A stretch of DNA of 64,000 nucleotides, taken from NCBI RefSeq assembly GCF_002786325.1, contig NZ_PGTB01000001.1:62001-126000 (forward strand), in the 5' to 3' direction. The notes beneath the pieces were generated by a model that did not search any database, was not told the DNA's origin, and was given only the letters and a program-made list of their open reading frames with translations. Positions within the stretch are counted from its first letter, which is position 1. Each line of letters starts with the position of its first letter. Of this stretch, positions 58,270-64,000 are shown one piece after another. The translations under genes and the position numbers were made by a program. Source of the stretch: Pseudooceanicola lipolyticus (GTDB taxonomy: Bacteria; Pseudomonadota; Alphaproteobacteria; Rhodobacterales; Rhodobacteraceae).

Positions 58270-60180
58270 TCAGGCTCGGGCGGTCCCGACGGCGGCGGGC
58301 GTGGTCGAGGCGCTGTGCCAGCCCTCGGTATGGCGCAGGAAGGAGAAATAGCTCAGGTCGAAGGCATCCGTCCGGTTGAAGAAGGGCGCATGCTTGCCGT
58401 CCTGGATATCCTGCGGCGCCCCCTTCCAGAGGTTGCCGTAATTCAGTCCCGCAACATAGGCGTGGTTCAGGAAGGGATCATCGTTGCCGTTGAGAATGGC
58501 GGTGGGAATCCGGCCTTCGGCGAGCACCCGCATCTGCCGCGGCCAGTCGACGATGGCCAGCTTGGTCATCATGTAGGCGCGTGCCCGCCCATCAGTACGA
58601 CGTACCGCGCGATGCAGGAAGGCGCTTGCCTCGGAGAGCGGCGCCGTGGCGTGCTGTCCGTAGGACCGGGCCTCCTGACGCGAGAAGTACTGCTTGGCGG
58701 TCAGCACCATATGCGCGGTGGGCACATAGGCGCGGCCCATGTCATCGGGTACCACGGTGAGTGGCGGCGTGCCGCAGATCGCCAGCGAGGTCACCTCGAC
58801 ACGGTCCCGCGCCGCCAGTTCCAGAGCCACATAGCCCCCCAGCGACCAACCAAAGACATGCACCTGCCGGACACCGCAGTCTGACAGGACCTGTTCCGCG
58901 ATCTCGGCATAGGCATTGACGTTATAGGCGGCCTCGGGATCGGCATTATCCGACACCCCGTGCCCCGGCAGATCAAAGGCGATCACCCGGTAGCGGTCGG
59001 CAAAGCTGCGGAACTGCTTGTGAAAGGCCTCCTTGCAGGCAGAGTTGCCGTGCAGCATCAGCAGCGCAGGTTTGTCGGTGCCGCCGGCAGGGGCGGTGTC
59101 GGCCACCGCGATTTTGCCGAAGCGGGTCTGCAGCATTCGCTCCTGCGCGCCGGTCATCGCCTCGCGGGTGGCCTTGCCGCGGTGGCGCTGCAGCCGTGCC
59201 AGGGACTGGCTGCGCAGCCCGTCAGCGAGTTCGCGCAGCTGTTGCAGCGCCGCCCAGAGCCCGCCGGGATAGAAGACCACGACCAGAATGATGGCCAGCG
59301 CGACGATGATGTTCTGCCATGGTCCGAATCCGGCCAGCCATTCCGACAGGAAAGCGATGGCGAACGCGCCGATCAACGGCCCCCAGATGGTGCCGGTCCC
59401 CCCCACCAACAGCATCGACAGCACCAGGGTCAGGAAACCTATGCCGAAGGCGTCGGGCGATGCGACGCGCAGATAGGCGCCGTAGAAGGCTCCGGCAATG
59501 CCGGTGAACAGGGCACTGGCAGCCAGCGTCAGGGCGCGGGTCCTTGCCTCGGACACGCCGCGGGCGATGGCGTAATACTTGTTGTCCCGTAACGCCATGA
59601 TCGCCCGGCCCAGTCGTGATCGGGTCAACAGGTAGAGAAAGGCGATGTTGAGGAACAAAAGCCCCAGCCCGACATAGTAGTAGCCGATGCGCCCGTCATT
59701 GGAGAGCCGGTAGTCGCCGATTTTAAGCGTCGGCAGGGTGACCATGCCCGAGGTGCCGCCTGTGACATCCGACCAGGAGATCACGACCAGATAGATCAAC
59801 TGGCTGAGCGCGATGGTCACCAGGATCACGTATATCCCATCGAGCCTGAGCACCGGTAGCGCGATCAACAGTGCCACGATGGTCGCCGTCCCGCCGCCCG
59901 CCAGAATGGCAAGCCAGGGCGAAACGCCCAACGTCTTGGCAAGGATCGCATAGGTGTAAATGCCCACCGCGAACAGGGCGACATGGCCGAAATTGAACAG
60001 CCCGGCATAGCCCAGCGACAGATCCCAGTTCGTCGCCACGATGGCGAAGACGAAGGCCAGGATCATCAGGTGGCGAAAATAGGTTGCCTCGAAGATCAGC
60101 GGATAGACCAGCAGCGCGCCTGCCGCGAGGATCAGCGGGAACAGCCCCTGGGTCTTGTGAAGGGGAGGGTCGTAGCGCAT
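58270..60180 (-). CDS. Liv-type ABC permease (LivM-like) fused to an alpha/beta hydrolase
   Basis: A 636-residue two-domain protein. Residues 1 to about 310 are a complete LivM permease: GYAGLFNFGHVALFAVGIYTY near residue 58, LPVLRLDGIYVILVTIALSQ near residue 109, the ALRDNKYYAIARGVSEARTR coupling loop near residue 196 and GGTGTIWGPLIGAF near residue 260. A basic linker (about 311-350) leads to an alpha/beta hydrolase with oxyanion region LLMLHGNSACKE (375), nucleophile elbow GWSLGG (Ser 446), Asp in LNGNDDPF (567) and His in DGKHAPFF (597). No stop or frameshift separates the parts. ATG 60180 overlaps the LivH stop (TGATG). The Arg/Lys-rich linker suggests the hydrolase is cytoplasmic, ready to act on the incoming solute. 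Confidence 0.93.
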   Translation of the reverse strand: MRYDPPLHKTQGLFPLILAAGALLVYPLIFEATYFRHLMILAFVFAIVATNWDLSLGYAGLFNFGHVALFAVGIYTYAILAKTLGVSPWLAILAGGGTATIVALLIALPVLRLDGIYVILVTIALSQLIYLVVISWSDVTGGTSGMVTLPTLKIGDYRLSNDGRIGYYYVGLGLLFLNIAFLYLLTRSRLGRAIMALRDNKYYAIARGVSEARTRALTLAASALFTGIAGAFYGAYLRVASPDAFGIGFLTLVLSMLLVGGTGTIWGPLIGAFAIAFLSEWLAGFGPWQNIIVALAIILVVVFYPGGLWAALQQLRELADGLRSQSLARLQRHRGKATREAMTGAQERMLQTRFGKIAVADTAPAGGTDKPALLMLHGNSACKEAFHKQFRSFADRYRVIAFDLPGHGVSDNADPEAAYNVNAYAEIAEQVLSDCGVRQVHVFGWSLGGYVALELAARDRVEVTSLAICGTPPLTVVPDDMGRAYVPTAHMVLTAKQYFSRQEARSYGQHATAPLSEASAFLHRAVRRTDGRARAYMMTKLAIVDWPRQMRVLAEGRIPTAILNGNDDPFLNHAYVAGLNYGNLWKGAPQDIQDGKHAPFFNRTDAFDLSYFSFLRHTEGWHSASTTPAAVGTARA

Positions 60181-61067
60181 CACAGGGTCCTCTGATATTT
60201 GCCGAATAGACCCTCGGGCTTGAACAGAAGCACGACGATCATGGTGAAGAACAGTACCGCCGGCGCCCAGTAGAGGCCGACGAAATAGACCGAGAAGGCC
60301 TCGATCTGGCCGATTATCAATGCCGCGTAGATCGGCGAGGAAAAGCGCGCTACGCCACCGAAGATCACCACGATCAACGCTTTCATCAGCGGTTCGGATC
60401 CCATCGAGGGGCTCATGAAGCGGAGGGTCCCGACAAAGACTCCGGCCAGCCCGGCGGTCAGCGCGGCGATACCGAAGACAATCGAGAAATAGAGCGGCAC
60501 GTTCAGCCCCAGAAGCGCGGCGGCATCCTGGTTCTGGGCTACAGCGCGCATCGATCGGCCGGGCCTGGAATAGCGCAGGAACATTCCCACACAGAGCAGG
60601 ATCGCCAGTACCAGAGCCATTAACAACAGTTCGGAATTCCTCAACGACAGGGCGCCGAACTCGACTGCGCCATCGGCGAGGGAGGGGATCTGCTTGGACC
60701 GTGCCCCCCAGATCAGCTGCAGACCGTTTTCCAGGATCACCGCCCCGGCCAGCGTGCTGATGACCGAGATCAGGACAATGTCCTGGCGCCGTTCAAAGGG
60801 TTTGACCAGCAGGAAATGCAGCAGCGCGCCGATGGCGAACATCACCACGGAGCTGAGCAGAATGGCGGGGACCATCGGCAGTCCCCAGGCATCGGTGGAA
60901 GAGAACTGCCAGGCCAGATAGGCGCCGAGCGCGATGAAGGCCCCGTGGGCAAAGTTGAAGATGCCAAGCGTGGTCCAGACCAGAGACAGGCCGGTTGCCA
61001 TCAGCGCATAGAGCGCGCCCAGAACCAGGCCGGACTTGACGATATCAATCAGAATGGCCGTATCCAT
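60180..61067 (-). CDS. Liv-type ABC transporter permease, LivH-like
   Basis: A 295-residue permease with the LivH marks TGLSLVWTTLGIFNFAHGAFIALG near residue 29 (core GIFNFAHGAFIALG), the MRAVAQNQDAAALLGLN coupling loop near residue 180, and VIFGGVARFSSPIYAALIIG near residue 240. ATG 61067 overlaps the stop of the upstream ATPase (TGATG); a longer frame upstream overprints that gene. It forms the transport channel with the LivM-hydrolase fusion. Confidence 0.9.
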   Translation of the reverse strand: MDTAILIDIVKSGLVLGALYALMATGLSLVWTTLGIFNFAHGAFIALGAYLAWQFSSTDAWGLPMVPAILLSSVVMFAIGALLHFLLVKPFERRQDIVLISVISTLAGAVILENGLQLIWGARSKQIPSLADGAVEFGALSLRNSELLLMALVLAILLCVGMFLRYSRPGRSMRAVAQNQDAAALLGLNVPLYFSIVFGIAALTAGLAGVFVGTLRFMSPSMGSEPLMKALIVVIFGGVARFSSPIYAALIIGQIEAFSVYFVGLYWAPAVLFFTMIVVLLFKPEGLFGKYQRTL

Positions 61068-61846
61068 CAGTGTGCCTCTCCAAAAAGCATCTCCATCAGG
61101 GTTTGATGGTCGGGCATCTCCTCTTTCTCCATCCGGCCCGAGAAACGTCCGTGGTCGAAGAGGTAGAGGGTGTCGATGATCTGTTCGAGAAAGGCGACAT
61201 CCTGGTCGATCAGCACGATCGGAAGTCCCAGTTTGCGGACGCTGAGGATCGCGTCGCACAGCTCTTGCCGGACTTTCGGAGACAAACCCAGCGTCGGTTC
61301 GTCAAGGATCAGGAGTTTCGGTGCGGCCATCAAGCCCGCCGCCATCGAGACCATCTGTCGTTCGCCCCCCGACAGAAAGCGGATCTTGTGGCTGCCACGC
61401 TCGTGCAACCGGGGGAACAACGCGTGGACCTCCGGCAGCGACCAGCCCTTGCGGCCGTGCGCGGCGGTGGTGGCGATTGACAGGGTCTCGTCCACCGTCA
61501 ATTCTGGAAACAGCAGGTTGCCCTGCTGCACATGGATCAGACCGGCGCGGGCAACGGCCTTGGGATCGATCCGGCGCCGGGTCACGGCGTCGTAGTTGAA
61601 ATTACGCCAGCGGCGGCTGCCCCGTTCGCCTTCGCGGTTCATGCGTTGTCCCGAAAAGAAGATATCCCCGGCCCAGGGGTCGATCAGCCCGGACAGTGTT
61701 TTCAGGAATGTTGTCTTGCCATGGCCGTTGGGGCCGAAGATGCCGATGCTTTCGCCCTCGGCGATCTGCAGGCTGATGTCCGAGAAGATCTGTGTGGTGT
61801 CATAGCCACCCGACAGCCCGCGCACATCAAGAATATAGTCACTCAT
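61067..61846 (-). CDS. Liv-type ABC transporter ATP-binding protein, LivF-like
   Basis: A 259-residue ATPase with Walker A FGPNGHGKTTFLK near residue 37, LIHVQQGNLLFPELTVDETL near residue 103 at the Q-loop, signature FLSGGERQMVSMAAGLM near residue 158 and Walker B LLILDEPTLGLSP near residue 178. It is about 20 residues longer than the 17157-17876 counterpart because of an Arg-rich insert (NREGERGSRRWRNFNYD) after Walker A. Its start overlaps the LivG-like gene by eight bases. Confidence 0.9.
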   Translation of the reverse strand: MSDYILDVRGLSGGYDTTQIFSDISLQIAEGESIGIFGPNGHGKTTFLKTLSGLIDPWAGDIFFSGQRMNREGERGSRRWRNFNYDAVTRRRIDPKAVARAGLIHVQQGNLLFPELTVDETLSIATTAAHGRKGWSLPEVHALFPRLHERGSHKIRFLSGGERQMVSMAAGLMAAPKLLILDEPTLGLSPKVRQELCDAILSVRKLGLPIVLIDQDVAFLEQIIDTLYLFDHGRFSGRMEKEEMPDHQTLMEMLFGEAH

Positions 61847-62576
61847 GGGCCACCCCCAGATAGGCTTCGATCACGATGGGGTCGCGGGTCACCGTGATCG
61901 GGTCGCCCTTGCCGATCATCACGCCCTGGTCTAGCACCAGCAATTGATCCGAAACCTCCATCAGCAAGCCCAGAACATGCTCGATCAGGACCACGGTCAT
62001 GCCGTTGTCGCGCACTCTAAGGATAATCTGCTTCATCCGCTCGATCTCCGGCCCGGTGAGCGAGGAGGCGGGTTCGTCTAGCAGCAGCACCTTGGGCTGA
62101 AGCGCCAGCGCCGAGGCGATCATCAACTGCTTGCGGTAGAAGATCGGCAGGCTGCCGGCAGGCGAATTGTGCATGTTGGCGGGAAATCCGACCAGGTTCA
62201 GCGCCTCTTCCGCGCGTTCGATCTGTTCGGCGAAAGGGGCGTTGGGCAGGTGGCTTTCCACCGCGACCACAACGTTGTCGATCGCCGACAGCGAGGCGAA
62301 GACGTTTTCACGCTGAAAGGTGCGAGCGATGCCGGCAAGGGCGATCCGATGGGCGGAAAGCCCCATGATCGACTTGCCGTTAAGCCGCACCTCGCCTTTG
62401 GTCGGGCCGAAGGGCACCTTGGTCATGACGTTGAACAAGGTGGATTTGCCGCTGCCGTTGGGTCCGGCAATGCCGAATATTTGCTGTGGCAGGACGTCGA
62501 AGCTCACATCGTTGACGGCTTTGAGCCCGCCGAAATGTTTCGCCACGCCGCGGACGGACAAGATGGGGTCAACCAT
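61839..62576 (-). CDS. Liv-type ABC transporter ATP-binding protein, LivG-like
   Basis: A 245-residue ATPase with GGLKAVNDVSF near residue 16, Walker A AGPNGSGKSTLFN near residue 38, Q-loop IARTFQRENVFASLSAIDN near residue 83, a degenerate signature around LPIFYRKQLMIASALAL near residue 147 and Walker B VLLLDEPASSLTGPE near residue 163. The switch His is in VLIEHVLGLLME. It is the first enzyme-type gene after the binding protein, from which it is separated by 99 bases holding a weak CCGCCGC/GCGGCGG stem (62604-62634). Confidence 0.9.
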   Translation of the reverse strand: MVDPILSVRGVAKHFGGLKAVNDVSFDVLPQQIFGIAGPNGSGKSTLFNVMTKVPFGPTKGEVRLNGKSIMGLSAHRIALAGIARTFQRENVFASLSAIDNVVVAVESHLPNAPFAEQIERAEEALNLVGFPANMHNSPAGSLPIFYRKQLMIASALALQPKVLLLDEPASSLTGPEIERMKQIILRVRDNGMTVVLIEHVLGLLMEVSDQLLVLDQGVMIGKGDPITVTRDPIVIEAYLGVAHE

Positions 62577-62675
62577 GCGTTGGCTCCGGAAAAAGGGGCC
62601 TCTCCGCCGCGGCCGGTCACCGCATTTGCGGCGGGAAAGAGCCGGGGGCAGAGAGGCAGTAGGGGAGTGTGGCGG

Positions 62676-63908
62676 TTATTTCTTCAGCCAGGGCGGCGTC
62701 CGGAAATCCGCGTCCGCATAGTCATTCGGAGCGATCATGTTACGTTTGCCGTCCCAGATCTGCCAAAAGGTGGTGGGCGATCGGTCATCGCCCTGGGTGG
62801 CGACATGGGTGGCCTGGTCGAATTCCAGGATGCCGGATGCAACCTCTTTCCTGGTCTGGCCGATGGCCGTGCCGATGGCATCGTGATCGGTGGGATCTCC
62901 AACCGCGCGCAGGGCGTCGAAATAGATATTTGCCTCTTCGTACAACCCGACGCCATAGGCGCCAGATTCGATGCCGTAGCGTTCCTTGTATTCGGCCATG
63001 AGCCTCTGACCACGCGGCCATTTCGAGGTGTTGAGCGGGGCGGAGATCAGGTTGTAGAGCACGCCGGTCGAGGCTTCGCCAGTCAACGTCAGGAATTCGG
63101 GGACCGAGGGGGCGTATTGCAGAAACACCAGGCTGTCGGTCGGCTGTTCAAGGAACTGTTTCATGAACAGAGCCGAGTTGCCGGGGATATAATCCGTGTT
63201 GACGACCAGATCAGGGTTGGTTTCCTTCACCTTGGTGAGAATCACGGTCCAGTCGCTGACCGCGCCAAACGGGACGAGTTCGTCGACAACCACGTTCCAG
63301 CCACCTTCCGCAAAGCTTTTCTTCATGCCTTCGGAGATGGTCTTGGAGTAGGGGTTGTCGGAAGAGATGATCGCGACGGTCTTGTCATCGACGGTGATCT
63401 TGCCGCCGGCGGCCAGTCCGTCGACCATCGGCAGCAGATCGGTTTCATAGCCTTCGAAGCTGGCGGTATAGGACCAGCAGCAATTGTAGTATTCCGGGTC
63501 TTGCGACACGATCCCGGCGAACGCGGGCGAGGGACCTGCCGCGATATAGGGCATGTTCTCCTCGGCCATCAGGTCGACCTCGAACATCGACAAGCTGGCG
63601 TAGCCGGTCAGGATGACCTCGACCCCGTCGGTGCCCAGAAGACGTTCCACCGCGCTCGACACGTTGGCGGCGGAGTGGTCCTTAACATCGGCCACTTCCA
63701 GTTCAAAGGTGTACCCGGCGACGCCGCCGTTGGCGTTGGCTTCCTCGATCGCCCATTTGGCGCCGCGCACATATTCCTCGCCGTCCGAGGCGGTGGCCCC
63801 GGTCAGGGGGGCGAGGACCCCGATCTTGACCACATCGGCCAGGGCCGTGCTGCCCATCAGGGCAGCGGCAAGGCTGAGCGCCAGCGCTGTTTTATTGTGC
63901 TTTGTCAT
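62676..63908 (-). CDS. Periplasmic binding protein of the second Liv-type ABC transporter
   Basis: A 410-residue type I binding protein with a Sec signal peptide (MTKHNK start, hydrophobic residues 7-20, cleavage near ALADVV). Mature VVKIGVLAPLTGATASDGEE and AIEEANANGGVAGYTFELEV are typical of LivJ/amide-binding receptors. ATG 63908 follows GGAGG at ideal spacing. It opens the operon whose last gene carries a fused hydrolase, so its ligand is probably an ester or amide that the hydrolase cleaves. A Cys-Cys pair in YNCCWSY near residue 150 is unusual for the family. Confidence 0.9.
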   Translation of the reverse strand: MTKHNKTALALSLAAALMGSTALADVVKIGVLAPLTGATASDGEEYVRGAKWAIEEANANGGVAGYTFELEVADVKDHSAANVSSAVERLLGTDGVEVILTGYASLSMFEVDLMAEENMPYIAAGPSPAFAGIVSQDPEYYNCCWSYTASFEGYETDLLPMVDGLAAGGKITVDDKTVAIISSDNPYSKTISEGMKKSFAEGGWNVVVDELVPFGAVSDWTVILTKVKETNPDLVVNTDYIPGNSALFMKQFLEQPTDSLVFLQYAPSVPEFLTLTGEASTGVLYNLISAPLNTSKWPRGQRLMAEYKERYGIESGAYGVGLYEEANIYFDALRAVGDPTDHDAIGTAIGQTRKEVASGILEFDQATHVATQGDDRSPTTFWQIWDGKRNMIAPNDYADADFRTPPWLKK

Positions 63909-64000
63909 GATGACCTCCTGTTGTTCAGGCCAGACTGACAGAGCAAGAGGTGGGCTGTGTACTGGCAAATCTTGCAAAAAGAGCACCGTTTCGGCAGGAT

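Noticed and set aside
62169-63938. 589-codon plus-strand frame opposite the second Liv-type receptor and LivG-like genes
   Set aside because: Gly/His/Arg-rich shadow with no recognisable fold; the minus-strand genes have a signal peptide and Walker motifs.
1-64000. CRISPR arrays, tRNA or rRNA genes, phage genes, toxin-antitoxin or other defence genes
   Set aside because: No regularly spaced direct repeats, cloverleaf or rRNA-like stretches, or matching protein motifs were seen.

Overview
This GC-rich 64 kb window looks like an accessory, catabolism-oriented region of an alphaproteobacterium, most likely a Rhodobacterales (Roseobacter-type) member. The basis is codon use, the density of Tct, TRAP-TAXI, Liv-type, sugar-type and BMP-type uptake systems, and the many GntR, LacI and TetR regulators. 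It could be a chromid or megaplasmid, but no replication, partition, tRNA or rRNA genes are visible to decide this. About 60 genes are arranged as tightly packed operons, many with 4-base start/stop overlaps, each pairing one uptake system with local enzymes and usually a regulator.

Layout. 1-3000: end of a TctB-TctA transporter and a glutathione S-transferase-like gene. 3323-7357: an operon of SDR, cysteine hydrolase, isocitrate lyase-family lyase and maleate isomerase-like enzyme, divergent from a GntR/UTRA regulator across an 18-base perfect palindrome. 7369-14264: metallo-hydrolase, SDR, aldehyde dehydrogenase, GntR/FCD regulator, polysaccharide-deacetylase-like enzyme, Asp/Glu racemase-fold protein and FAD monooxygenase, divergent from a complete Liv-type ABC transporter (14543-19099). 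19192-22212: fused TRAP permease and, convergent to it, its TAXI binding protein. 22457-36124: ThDP enzyme, a LeuCD-like dehydratase with a 3-hydroxyacyl-CoA dehydrogenase-like protein, hydantoinase A/B, a LacI regulator and a sugar-type ABC transporter. Three matching LacI-type operators link the TAXI gene, the dehydratase/hydantoinase divergent promoters and the sugar transporter.

36432-42935: a second isocitrate lyase-family gene and its GntR/FCD regulator, divergent from TctC-TctB-TctA plus an iron alcohol dehydrogenase; two identical operators lie 52 bases apart between them, and an SDR pseudogene sits in the Tct operon. 42936-43542 holds IS3 transposase debris. 43543-53268 is a ten-gene operon: GntR/UTRA regulator, BMP-family nucleoside-type ABC transporter, cysteine hydrolase, PfkB kinase, nucleoside phosphorylase, SIS protein and aldehyde dehydrogenase. 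53556-56522: TetR, aldehyde dehydrogenase and SDR. 56758-58143: threonine synthase. 58270-63908: a second Liv-type transporter whose second permease is fused to an alpha/beta hydrolase, the most unusual gene of the window.

The recurring logic is uptake of small carboxylates, amino-acid-like compounds, sugars or nucleosides, followed by ring or amide opening, redox steps and carbon-carbon cleavage. No substrate can be fixed from sequence alone. All calls come from reading the sequence; no database search was run.
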